Below the pieces are notes generated by a model. The model made no database searches, was not told the DNA's origin, and saw only the letters and a list, made by a program, of their open reading frames with translations. The position numbers were made by a program, and so were the translations under genes. This document shows, one piece after another, positions 1-11,214 of a stretch of DNA of 64,000 bases. The DNA is from Citrus sinensis. Taxonomy: Eukaryota > Streptophyta > Magnoliopsida > Sapindales > Rutaceae. How positions within the stretch are numbered: position 1 is the first letter of the stretch; each line of letters starts with the position of its first letter. The stretch spans positions 1,860,001-1,924,000 of the forward strand of contig NC_068558.1 in the NCBI RefSeq assembly GCF_022201045.2. The letters are read 5' to 3'.

Positions 1-1052
1 AAAAGGGTACCCCTTGCTTGTGTTCCAACTTGAGAAGGCCATGTAGGTGGACTGGTGAATGTGCCACAGCTGAACGATGCTTATCTTTCTCAACAATCTG
101 AGAATTGAATTCTGAATTCTGAGCTGTATTAGAAAAATCATGCAACAAAGATTTCCTAAACGCCCTTTCCCTTCTCACATTTTCTGTCCCAATTTTTTTG
201 ACTTGATTATGTTGCACTGCATGACACGAAGGGCTTCGTACAGACTTGGACTTCATCAATGGATCAAACATCTTTCTGATAGGGTTAAAACGAGTCTTAG
301 AGCTAGCTCTGGAGGAATGATCACATTCTGATGGAGACGGTGGATAGGCCATCTCCACTTTCGCAGAATGAGACTTCTGAAATGTCAAAATTGTGTCTAT
401 TTCAAGGAGGTTGTTACCATCATCCAGAGGACCAACAACCTCACCACATCTGAAATTCAAATCCTCAACTGTATCTCTCCTTGGAGTTTCAGCAGATTGT
501 TTTTGTCTTGCATCCAACTTCAGACCGAATTCAATGAAGTCACCTGCTGGGCACAATTCTATAAAAGGCTTGCAAACAGACAACATATTTGAGGTTGAGT
601 TTACAGACAACACTGAGTTTCTCTTCCCAGAGCTTTCCTCATCTGAACTACATAAAGAATCAAGAACTCTGAAGGGAAGAGAGGTATCATTACTGCAAGG
701 AAATTCGATTTTTTTCCTTCCCTCAATAGCTCCCATTTTCTTCATCTTCCTCACCTCGTTGGATGTTTGATATATTGAACCTCGCTTCAGCTCTATGTTA
801 CCCTCCAGTCCAACAGGTCCAGCTGGAGTACTTTTACAAGAGGAACTACGGTAACAACGGAAGCTAATCTCTGTGAAGCCTTCCCTTACCCTCAGCAGCT
901 CATCTTTACGGATGTGTTTTCCTTTTGTTTTCCTCTTTTCAATATTCGAACAATGTCGAGGAGGCAGAAGAACAGTGTTAGGACTCAGACCCATTGTGCT
1001 GATTTTGTCGCAATCCATCTCCATCTCTAGTGCCATAGCTAGATCCACAGTT
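1..1052 (-). CDS. DUF3527 domain protein, 5' part only (cut by window edge)
   Basis: Function unknown; the family is plant-specific. On the minus strand an acceptor (…ttcag) at about 1053-1055 opens an exon that stays open to base 1. The first ATG in frame is at 1036-1034 (MALEMEMDCDKIS). About 345 residues are visible: a long Ser-, Lys- and Arg-rich low-complexity region without membrane segments, then, at the window edge, SPVHLHGLLKLEHKQGVPF. That last segment is the start signature of the DUF3527 domain as I know it from Arabidopsis proteins, so the conserved C-terminal domain lies outside the window. The frame is also open upstream of the ATG to the acceptor, so an additional 5' coding exon cannot be excluded. 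All plus-strand open frames here are shadows. Confidence 0.75.
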
Positions 1053-2281
1053 CTGAAGTAAACAAGAAAATGAATAGCTATTAAAATGGAATTCAGCAGA
1101 CATAAATATCATATAGAAAAGCAGAAGTGATAAAAAATAAAAGGAACAGTGCCAAAAACTTCAGTTCACTAACTAGTAATGCAAAAACAAACGTAACAGC
1201 CGAAGATTTGTCCTGAAATTTTGATTTTATGCTATCAAATACGTCAGCAGAGAAAATGCAGAATGAGGAACAATACACTACCAAATATTTTATACCAACC
1301 AAAACTTCCCACAGCCTATAACATACGGGAACTCCGTTAACAACAAATCTTCATATGGAGGTAAAAATCGGATCTTGACATGCAGGAGCCTAACAAATAA
1401 TATGTGGCTCACGGCAGCTACAAGAGAAATTATAAAATTCAAAGCCTAACCAATTGTAGTACTCTAGTATAGCACTGGTTCAGAGACCTTAACTTTACCA
1501 AATACCATTATTGTTTGAAAAAGCAGGCGCCGCATAAGTTAATCCAAACTTTGAGATCACAAAACTTCAAAATAAGTGTGATCTCATAAAACTGAAACTC
1601 TTGAACAAACAAAGAATCCTATGATAAAGTGACAGATATAAAGGCTACAAAAAATAATTTAAAGAAAAAAAGAAAAAGAAAATAACTTTAGTTTCACTTG
1701 CATTCTAAGCTAAACAAAAGAAGAAAAAATAAAGGGAAAAAAATGCTTGAGAAAATAGTCATAACCCCGCTAGATCTCAAAGAAGTAAGCTCAAAGACAA
1801 ACCCAACAAACAGCAAGTGATCCAATCATCATAATCTCCAGCCTCTCTTAAACTTAAAGTATCAATGGGACAATAAATCGACATCTATTAGGGACACAAC
1901 CGGAGTCATGTTAAAAAAAGAACAAAGTGCGCACTTAACATGCCAAAAGAATCAACACAGGTACAGTGAAAAAGCATAAGCAAACAAATTTGCCAGGCTT
2001 GGACCAATAGCAATAAAGCGGCAAAATGCCTAATAAGCACAAAAAGGCGAAGGAAGCTTTAGAGAGAGAATGCATGCCTGAGGTTAAAAGAAATTGAGTG
2101 AGGGGGTGAGTGAGAGAACTGTGAAGTGAAGAAACAGCACTCTTGTCTCTCTTGCTCACACGAAGATGAGTTGCAAAAAAGAGACAGAGAACTGATGAGT
2201 TTCTGTTCATGTCTAGTAAAAAATTCATCTTGTTCAACTCATCATATGCTGCTACGTTGTGTGCGTTTATTTATTTTTATA
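1053..2281 (-). other. 5' non-coding region (intron and leader) of the DUF3527 gene
   Basis: No coding frame is supportable here. The acceptor at 1053-1055 shows that the coding exon is preceded by an intron, so the promoter lies further upstream. A minus-strand TATA-like sequence (TATAAAAA, complement of 2274-2281) would place transcription start near 2240. The transcript would begin with a leader rich in CT and pyrimidine runs at about 2050-2200. The leader/intron donor was not identified with confidence. Confidence 0.35.
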
Positions 2282-2774
2282 GTAAAAGCTTTTTCTTTAT
2301 ATTTTGGTTGCACTTTAATGTTTATCGATTGATACGGGCAGCCAAGGTATGATTGGGCTGTTACCTGTAAGAAATGACAGAAAAACCCTTTGAGAATATA
2401 TTTTACGATTTTTTAGGCAGGGATAATATCGTCAATGGGCTTGAGGGGAAGGTTCGTTTGACTGGTAAAAGTGGGTGTCCAAATCAATGCACATAATTAT
2501 TATTGTACATTAGTAGTGTTGGGAATAGCGGGACTGCAATCTTACAATTAATTTAGCTGGTCCCCATAATTAAAACAAATTAACGCGGATATTAATGCAG
2601 TAATTGCAGATCCCGCCCTAATCCAATTACTAAAAACTGAACTCCCCAGATCTTCTTCTGGGGGCAATTTCCTTGTGTGTTTGTAGAATTTGTTGACAAG
2701 ATTTCCTTTTTTTTTTTTTTTTCTTTAATACTAAGAATGGTAATTTACACCACTAATGCGTATGGTGTGTATTG

Positions 2775-2789
2775 AATTTGAACACAATT
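2775..2789. repeat. Target-site duplication of the SINE (left)
   Basis: AATTTGAACACAATT, identical to 3110-3124, directly abutting the SINE head. Confidence 0.88.
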
Positions 2790-3109
2790 ACCAATGAGCC
2801 TTTGGTCCAATGGGAGAAGCCTTGCACTTACAATGTTGAGTGCAAGGGTTCAAGCCTCCATAAGAGCATATTAGTTTCAGTTCTTCTTCAATTATCAATT
2901 AATTGAGTGGAGACAGTCTCTCCCTTACGAAATGTGAGTGGAGCAGGCACTCCTCGAATATTAGAGAGGGTTTAAAATATCTGGGCATATACTTCAGTGT
3001 GTCAATGTATGATGGTGGTCCCAGTTATATAGTATGATTGTAAATATTAATTGTAATGTCTGATATAATGTCATTAATATCTGTATAACAGACTTCAAAA
3101 AAAAAAAAA
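2790..3109 (+). mobile_element. tRNA-derived SINE with perfect 15-bp target duplication
   Basis: Starts ACCAATGAGCCTTTGGTCC and ends in a poly(A) run at about 3096-3109. An A-box-like TGGTCCAATGGG lies near the 5' end. A B box, GGTTCAAGCC, follows at about 2848 and fits the GGTTCRANNCC consensus. The element is flanked on both sides by the identical 15-mer AATTTGAACACAATT (2775-2789 and 3110-3124). Length 320 bp, no coding frame. Head with pol III boxes, poly(A) tail and long direct repeats together define a short interspersed element mobilised by LINE machinery. The perfect duplication suggests a fairly recent insertion. Confidence 0.88.
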
Positions 3110-3124
3110 AATTTGAACACAATT
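3110..3124. repeat. Target-site duplication of the SINE (right)
   Basis: AATTTGAACACAATT directly after the poly(A) tail, identical to 2775-2789. Confidence 0.88.
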
Positions 3125-4077
3125 GAAATGAGATTTTGAGCATCTTTATCTCGATTACCGGATGGAGGAGGAAACCAAAAAAGGGGTAATCATGTAAAAT
3201 AGGAACGGGTGGCATTCCCTATGAATGTGATGGAGGAAACGGAGGAGGAGACGGTAAATAAAGAATCATGTGATTGGTTTAGGCTGGCGGGAGGTAGCGA
3301 AATTGAGGCGGTCGGTCAGTTCTGACCCACGGAATCTCCAGCCTCTGATTCGTACTTTAAGCTGAAATTAATTTTAAATTCTTGTTTTTAGGAAATTTGC
3401 GAAACATCCATATAAACCGGTCCACTCACAAAAATAACCAACATTTTTCACTGACCAATATTTTCGTGCTATTTTACACTTTTTCATCGACAACATAATT
3501 GTAAATATATTTTAATCGGCAAATAACAAGTACTGCATACAAATAATTGTAATAAATAAAAAATATATATATAATCTATAATTGAAAGTAAATAATAAAG
3601 AGGAAAAAGAAAAAATTGCCCCAGACAAGAGGGGCGGTGCCTTACAGACTTGGGTCGCCCTTGGCATCGCCTTGCGTCCCCTGGATGCAAGCGCGTAAAG
3701 CTATCGTGCTCTTGGCTGCACATTTTGCTGGACTTGTTTTTTAATTTTTTTGTGCAATAAAATTGGTGGAATCCGGCAAATTTGCTGCGCATCTTGTGCC
3801 TTGTTCCACAATACAATATAAAAATCACAACGAAAAGGATAAATAATTCAATTAGTCATTTTAGCAAACATGCGGTGTGCCAAAAGTTTTCAGTGTTTTC
3901 TGTTGCACAGACCCGTAACCTTTAAATCCACTACAAAAACTAATCTAATAAATCGACATTATAAAATCAAATTTCACATCACAATAAATAATAAATCCCA
4001 AATCCCGCCCATTAAACTAATGATTCCAGTTGGCTGCCATTAAAATGAAAAAGAAAATAAATCATAAACTCTAAACG
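3125..4077. other. Intergenic DNA, no gene seen
   Basis: AT-rich sequence between the SINE and the tandem duplication. Open frames (for example the minus-strand one near 3484-3828) show no family resemblance, and their composition matches non-coding DNA. Confidence 0.5.
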
Positions 4078-4251
4078 AAATAAATGATAAATGTTGAGGG
4101 AGAAGCTCACAGAACGTCGGTTGCGGGAGAAGACAAACTCAGAATTTCTGAAACGTTTTTTTTTAAATAAATGATAAATGTTGAGGGAGAAGCTCACAGA
4201 ACGTCGGTTGCGGGAGAAGACAAACTCAGAATTTCTGAAACGTTTTTTTTT
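4078..4251. repeat. Near-perfect 87-bp tandem duplication
   Basis: Two head-to-tail copies (4078-4164 and 4165-4251) both run from AAATAAATGATAAATGTTG through GAGAAGCTCACAGAACGTCG to GAAACG plus a T run. Apart from the length of the T run I see no differences, so the duplication is recent. Confidence 0.9.
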
Positions 4252-4818
4252 TAAAAAAAAAACGAAATTGGGCAAGAAACTAGTGGTATAAGTGTTTTTT
4301 AAGTTGGATACAATCATACAAGTGTTTCTTTAGCTGGGATGAGTACTCAAGAGAAGGGTAAAATAGGTCCAAAAAAGTTGGAATTGGTAAAAAAAAAAAA
4401 GATCGATAAATGTTGGTTATTTTTTGTAGGCGGACTGATCTAATTTGTCCCATAAATCACCACTCAGTCACTCACGACATAAAAAATTACTCTATTGTCA
4501 AGACAAATATTTAACAAAGTCATCACGTCCTGGATAAGGTAATCAACCTGATTAGTGACGACGACGATGATTGTTGCAATCCTCCTATTTCATCAACAGT
4601 TTCGTCAGTGTGTATTTGAAATATGCACAAGGTGATTAGTTGTTATAACTCGGCGAAAAACATCCCAGCTTGACGCAAAAAAAACAAGTCTAGAAATTAT
4701 TACAATAGGCTAAGCAAAATAAGCTCCTAAAAGTCAACCTGTGCAGCGGTAGCTATTCCCCGAGAACTAAACTAAAACTAAGAAAATAGACCCCAAATTG
4801 ACGCTATTTATTAAGGGA

Positions 4819-7800
4819 TTACGACTGTACATCCGCTTTCTTTGCATTTGAGGCATCAGAATTCTCTTCGGTTTTGGACTTGCCGAATGATCTCTGGGCC
4901 TCCAACACAGGCATGTATGCTTCGCTTGATTTCTTAAGGACATCATTGGCTAATTTCTCAGACTCACGAGGGCTCAGCAAATTCTTCTCAAGGCTATCAA
5001 ACTTGGCAGTGGCCAAAGGTACTATGCCTACGCTTTTTGCCGCAGAACCTGGTCCATCAATTGTTAGGGAGGACGCTTCATCTCTGGAAGCATACCAGGA
5101 ATGACCACAGGCAATACATTCCAACTGAAACCAGACCAAAAACAAATTCAAATTATTTTTTAATGGCCAAAAACCAATGAAGAAGAAGAAGAAGAGCTAA
5201 ATAATACATAAGCAGAGATGCTTTAGATTACTATTATAATCATACAAAATCATACAGATTTAAATCATAAATCATGAAAACATAGATAAAACTCAAGGCT
5301 TAGAATTAGATTATCAAAATCCCTTTTCTCAAGATGGCATGCGTTATCTGAATGACAGCACCTTCTATCAAAAGAATCTGAATGATAGCACCTCAATCAA
5401 ATATTGTTCATACAGCGAAGAAAGGAATTACTATCAGCAGGTAAGTTATAAAGTGCAGAAACCTGATATCGATCTCCGTGTCCTGCTTGGATGATGTCCC
5501 TGAGGCCCACTTTACACTCATTGCACCTTGAGCACCTAGCATCTGTCATCTGTTTTACAAGCAATGAGCTAAATATGAGCACATATCACAGCAAAAATAA
5601 ATTGAACTAAATTTTGAACCAATACAAGGTAAAAGACAGCAACCTGCATTTGCTCCGACTCATCAGGCTCTTTCTTTGCCATCTCCTCTGCTGTTAAACC
5701 CTCCTAAAAGTAAGACAATCAGTTGAGATATATTCCCATTCTCACTCATACAAAACCACACAAAACATATACCAAATGTCCGCACTAATGATCCTAGTGG
5801 CTTATCGGCATATCACATTGAACTAAAGATAAGGGTTAGAACCCACAAAAGAAATCCAGTTTAGAACTAAACAAATAAGGACTTACACCTATTAACATAT
5901 GAATATAAAAAGAAAAAAAAGAAACATAAAACCAGTTTCAACTGAACTCATGGATGGCCAGAAAAATGGCTTAAAGGAGTCACTTGCATACATAGCTAAA
6001 CAATTTTTCAGCAGTGAAAAAATAAAAGATTGAGCAGATATTTTAATATTTTATGCATCGCTTACAGTTGAAATCGTTAACATAATATGTGAAATCATAA
6101 TTTGAAAAGTTTCAAATAAAAAAAGAGGGAAAAAAAAAGGCCGGCAAATATACATACAATATAAAGAGCCAACAACAAATATCTACTCGATATTCCCTCC
6201 TTACTGAAAAACAATTACTAGTCAAAATACAAGTATAATGGAGACCAATCAACAAAATCATTATCAGTTACAGATTCCTAACTAGATTGAGAAAAAGCAA
6301 TTACTCACAAATGCAGGGAAAAACACAAATCCACAACTACCAATTATTACAAAATAGTATCTTTTCACTAACAAGATGATAAATTAAGTATCTTAGAAGG
6401 TTACAAGTCTCTACTTAGTAGATAAAACTTTTAATTGTAAATGCAGAAACAATAACAAATAAAAATAAAAAATATACTACCAACTAGGACAATATAGTAC
6501 CTTTAACTCATTAGGTGACATGTTCAGAATCTTAGAAGGTTCTAACTCCCCGTTTAGAAGACGTCGGGCTAGCAGTGCAGTACTCTGCCAAGAATACAAA
6601 AAATAAAAATTAAACAATCAAAATAGTATCTTAAACACCCATATGAATTTAGGGATGACAATGGGTACCACCCGCAGCGGATTTGCTATTACCAAACCCG
6701 TACCTACATCCGCTGTGGTTTTTAATTTTTTAAGAAAACTCACCCACTGCAAGTTGTGACAATTACCAAACCTGCAATGGTATCCGGTGGATTTTTTGCG
6801 AGTTCTCACATTTAAAATCACAAACGTCCAATATGTAAATTTATATTAATAAGCTAAAATTCCACATAACATAATTCTCAATTTAATCAATATAAATAGA
6901 AAATTAAAATTTCAACATCAATTTAATACAAATTCTTAAATTTAAATATGAAATATATAAATCCATAAAAAAAACACAAATGCCATGAAAAACTCATGGG
7001 TGTGTGGCTGTGGCTCACGGGTGAAAGGGAAATGGGTGTGCGGCTGCTGCTCACAAGTGATAGGTAAATGGGTGTGCGGCAGCTGCTCACGGGTGAAAGA
7101 GAAATAGTTTGGAATGATAGGTTTTGCAGCTGCTGCTCATAGGCGAAAAAGAAATAATTTGGATTTCTTTTAGGTTAGGTTATGAGTTGCAACTTGTACA
7201 CACCACACGTGACATGTTTATACTTTACATATATTTAATTTATATATTTATATATTTAATAATTTTTTCAATTAAAATTACATGAAAAATATTTGAGATA
7301 AAAAAATTGCGGGTTTGGCGGATATCCATGCCGGTATCCATCAGATATTCAGTTAATACCAAACTCACCTGCAACATAGTGCGAGTTTCAACTTCTAATG
7401 TGAAACCCGCCTACAAACCGCAAACTTATCCACAGTAGGTGGGTTTGGATGGGTTTGCAGGTACCATTGCCATCACTACATCTAATGACATTCATAGTAT
7501 TTAGTAGGCAAATCTAAAAGACATTCACAGTTAATAAAACCTATCTTCATTGTATAGTCATTCTTTGAGGGGGAAAAAATGGTAGTAAAATACAGTCAAT
7601 CATCTTATTTAATTAAGAAACCATGTAGTTGCATAACCCTCAGCCTTGTAGCCGACCACTGAGAAAAGGTTGACATGTAGGTAGGGATAGCAAAAAAGCT
7701 CGGGTCGGGCTTCGCACATGAGGGCCTGGACAAGAGCTTAGGCAAAAAAGCCCAGGTCCGACCCAAGCCCTCTATTTTAAAAAAAAAAAAAAAAATTATA

Positions 7801-10800
7801 AATTAGAATAATAAATTAAAATTATAAAAATAATGGAACAATAAAAAAAATAAGCTTAAATTCCTAATTTATATATCAATAATGAACCAAAAAATTTAAA
7901 ATTATAATATGAAACTCTCTTTTAAGTGTTAATTAGTTAAAAGTGTGCTTGAATTAGAGAATCCAATACTAAAAAATTAAATCTCTAAACTTTTATTTAT
8001 TTTATTTTGAAATATTTATTTTTCTTAATTCATTGTTGATTATAACAACTTGATTATTATTAACTCATTTCAAGTTTACAACAATCCCGCCCAGGCCCAG
8101 CCCTTACAATTCTTATCTAATGGGCTTGGGCTTGAAAAAGTCCAACCCAAGTCCTTAATTTGCCAACCCTACATGTAGGGGTGTTCCCGGATCAAATTTT
8201 ACAGATTGGATATCAATCCATATCCAATCCATGATTTTGGGAATTATAAATTTTTAATCCAATCCAATCCAAAAGTCTGCGGATCGGATGCGGATTTGAC
8301 CCAATCCACCATTTTGCGGATTGGTTTGTAGGAGAAAAATTTTTAATTATGTCTTATCCACAAACTAAGTAAATAAAAAAAATTAATATAAAAATGATTT
8401 TACTACTGATCAAATTCAAAATTAAATAAGATTTAAATAAATTAATTGTTTAAATAAAGTTACAAAATAGATTCAAAGTTTCAAAATATAACACACCAAA
8501 AAGAAAAAGATCTCATTTATTTCAATCCGTACATGAAAATTAATTGCTTAGGAAGTTATATTTTTTTATTTAATTGTTTTTATTTTATATTATTATCGGA
8601 TAAAATACAATACGGTGTTAATATAACTATATTTTAACTTATTTATTTATTAGTAAGTATAATGCCACTATTTACACGTTTACTTTTTTATTAAATAAAT
8701 ATTTTTTATTTTTTGTATATTAGCAGATTTTTACGGATCTACAAAAGTAAATTCATATCCAATCTACCAACTGCGGATTTTCAAATTTTCAATCCAATCC
8801 AATCCACCAATCCACGGATCAGATTTTTACGAATCGGATTTCTACGGATCAGACGAATTAAGCAGATCGGATTGGATTCTGAACACCCCTATAATGACAT
8901 GTATCCACAGGCAGCAGGAATGTAATGATAGATTGTATTCATTCAAGCTGCAAATAAGTCTAGGTCTCTATACATGTCTTCTTGTACTTAATTATGTAAA
9001 CAAGCCAAAAGAAAACCTTCTAACCTTGAGATTAAACAAAAGCTGCCGCAGTTTTTGGTTATACTTCTGAAAATCCAAAGAAAGAGTATCATGTGAAGCC
9101 TTCTCAAGAGCTGTAACAGCTGCAATGGCAGTATCTGGCCATATAAAAGACTTCCCATTCTGTAAAAGGCAGAATATTAAAACCGTCTGAATCAGCATCC
9201 ATATGATACCCATTTTCCATTCAAATCAATTAGGTTAAAACCCTCTGAATCAGCACCCATATGATACCCATTTTCCATTCACATCAATTAGGTCAAAGAA
9301 AATAAATCGAAAAATTGGATAGATAGAAATTTTAGGAAAAGAATTAAAAACATCTAGGTAAATAAAAATAAATCGTCAAATTGGATAAACTTTAAGAAAA
9401 ATAAAAACATGTAAAATCAGACCTTCTGACCCTTTTCTCGAGATCCATTCTCAGTTCCCACTGACTTATCCTCACTTTCATGGTCAACCCCCTTGCAACC
9501 ACCTTTCCCATTCTGATCTGCATGAATGCTGTCAGCAGAATTGCATATGTATTGAAGGCCTTGGAGGAGCCTCTCTAACCATTTATCACGATGGGTTTCT
9601 CCAGTCAATGCCTTAAACTTTGATAAAATGTTGTAGTATTCCGAGGCATTGCTAGTACAGCTTCCTGGTGTTTCAGCCTTAACATACTGATCTGACCTGG
9701 TTGTGGAATCTTCCTCTCTTGAAACATCAAGAGGTGATATGTTCTTCTTCCGCAGGCTTCTTTTAGCCTTTAACTGATCTTCCTGCTCCCGAGTAGCAGT
9801 TTCTTCAGGCTCAATGTCTGGAAGGTCTCCTAAGCGTGCTTGAGTCTTCTGAACTAGGAGATCAATCTCATGCTGCTTATTATCTTCGTAGTCTTTATCA
9901 GTAAGCTTCCAGAGTTTCCGCTCCACAGTGTCATAAACCTTTTGAACAATAAAACCAGGGTGTTGTTTACGATTTGGAAGCTGCTTGTGAATGGGGACAA
10001 AATGCACAACACATTTATGCATCACAGATTCTGCTGGAACCTCATCCCGGTGAAAGCTATAAAAAAGCTCCCTTGTATCACGGGACAGCCAATTTCCACC
10101 ACCTTTTCTGTCAGCCTCTTCAGGGCGATAAAACCACTGTCCAGTAACCATCATGCTCCCATCCTTGGACTGAGTAATTTCCTGTCAACAGATCAATAAT
10201 TTCGTTATTCAAACAAGTGATACCAAAGACATTTAAGCATCCAAACAGAAAGAAGCAAACAAATTCATAAAAACGTGGCTGGTTTTACAGTAGAAAAATT
10301 AATCAATGTAAAGAAAATTTGGGCAATCAAAGGGAGGCGCAGGCTCCACTGTATATGACACATGAAGACTTCTAAGACTTAGCTGCATCCAACAATGCAT
10401 TGACAATACAGCCATCTATATTAAGCAGAACAGACAACTAAATGTAACACAACCATCATAGTTTCAGAAGAGAATTACCTTAATGATTGCCACATAAGGC
10501 TTCTGATTTGTATCCTCAGGAGTTAAAAGTACAGGATCCTCCTGAAGAACAATCACAACAAAATTAAACATTCCTTTAAAGTTAAACGACCATAAATCTC
10601 CCCAATTAAAATTTATAAAAAGAATGCAAAACCATGAAATTCAGAAATGCAAGCCAAATCCAATCAAATTTACTTTTTTCTACTCAGTTAAAAAATTAAT
10701 TAAAAAAAACTCACGAGTTCGTATTTATTGCCGTCGAACTCAAAAGCCTCGTAATGGCTCCTTCGTCCTCTGCCTTTACCGGAAAATCGAACCAGTTCAC

Positions 10801-11113
10801 CAACCGGTTTAGCGTCCTCCTGGGGCTGCTCTTCCTCCTCCTCTTCTTCTTCTTCGTCTTCAACGCCGTCGTTCCGTGGCTTCTCAGCTTCTCTGACCTT
10901 TCCTTTATCTCTCCTCTCCCTCTTCGATGCCTTTCTTTCTTCTTCTGGTTCTTCGTAGTCTTCTTCTTCTTGAAGCTTTATTCGCTTCCTCTTGCTTTGC
11001 CTCAATGATTGCTGTTCTTTATTTTCTTCTGATTTGCGTGTTCTTGAAGACGGTGGCGGTACGTCCTCGTCTTCGTCGCTTGTCGAGACCTGTGCGAATC
11101 GACGATTCCCCAT
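4819..11113 (-). CDS. AIPP3: BAH domain / TFIIS-type chromatin reader, AIPP3/BDT1-like, 8 exons
   Basis: Nuclear reader of H3K27me3. In Arabidopsis, AIPP3/BDT1 works with PHD-finger proteins and the phosphatase CPL2 to restrain transcription. Exons (minus): 11113-10715, 10541-10479, 10181-9423, 9159-9025, 6584-6501, 5703-5644, 5549-5463, 5124-4819. All junctions are GT-AG and phase 0, giving 630 residues. Acidic/basic low-complexity head (1-115); BAH domain about 120-280; TFIIS central-like helical region about 345-500 (exons 3-6); then a zinc-ribbon-like tail with CSRC, NEC and CIACGHSWY in exons 7-8. Y149, W170 and Y172 fall where I recall the aromatic cage of Arabidopsis AIPP3. Start: first ATG, 27 bp below the predicted transcription start. 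Slightly longer than the Arabidopsis protein (about 590 residues by memory). Intron 4 is 2.4 kb and full of MITEs. The close paralogue class (At2g25120-like) is the alternative. Confidence 0.88.
6650..7478. mobile_element. hAT-type non-autonomous element in AIPP3 intron 4
   Basis: Left end TAGGGATGACAATGGGTACC; the right end, read inverted, is TAGTGATGGCAATGGTACC. Subterminal regions also mirror each other, with repeated GGGTTTG/CAAACCC and GCGGAT/ATCCGC words. The 829-bp body has no transposase frame. The 8-bp flanks (ATATGAAT-like left, CATCTAAT right) no longer match well, suggesting an old insertion. TAGGG…CCCTA-type ends point to the hAT superfamily. Confidence 0.65.
6997..7155. repeat. 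36-bp tandem repeat inside the hAT-type element
   Basis: Units beginning TGGGTGTG start at 6997, 7033 and 7069. Each contains GGCTGCTGCTCACGGGTGA-like sequence. A degenerate fourth unit lies near 7119-7155. Confidence 0.75.
7682..8171. mobile_element. hAT-type MITE with perfect 8-bp target duplication
   Basis: 490 bp. Ends TAGGGATAGCAAA and, inverted from the right, TAGGGTTGGCAAAT. Identical 8-mers CATGTAGG flank it (7674-7681 and 8172-8179), which is the duplication size of hAT transposition. Subterminal words such as GGGTCGGGC/GGGCTTGGGC recur in opposite orientation. No transposase. The right-hand duplication overlaps the first bases of the neighbouring element. Confidence 0.85.
8176..8891. 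mobile_element. Second hAT-type MITE, disrupted at its left edge by the first
   Basis: 716 bp with matching inverted ends TAGGGGTGTTC (8176) and GAACACCCCTA (to 8891). Subterminal arrays of CCAATCCAATCC and CGGATCGGAT words are oriented inward from both ends. Removing the 7682-8171 element and one CATGTAGG copy restores TGACATG directly before TAGGGGTG. TGACATG also occurs at 8895-8901 just beyond the right end, consistent with an older target duplication. Confidence 0.75.
9184..9300. repeat. 58-bp tandem duplication in AIPP3 intron 3
   Basis: The words TCTGAATCAGCAYCCATATG and CCCATTTTCCATTCA repeat at 58-bp spacing (about 9186 and 9244) with a few substitutions. Confidence 0.7.
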
Positions 11114-11167
11114 TCTCTCTCTCGCGCGCGCGACACGTTAGTATCTCTGAGTCCGCCGAATGCGCTA

Positions 11168-11174
11168 ATTTATA
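11168..11174 (-). promoter_or_regulatory. Likely TATA box of the AIPP3-like gene
   Basis: TATAAAT on the minus strand, about 55-60 bp upstream of the ATG at 11113. Transcription would start near 11140 with a very short leader. Confidence 0.45.
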
Positions 11175-11214
11175 GCAAATGCTTAGCGGCGCGTAACCGG
11201 TCACTTTCTTTGCG

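Noticed and set aside
140-1061. Plus-strand open frames at the left edge
   Set aside because: They overlap a long open minus-strand frame with recognisable DUF3527 sequence and are its shadows.
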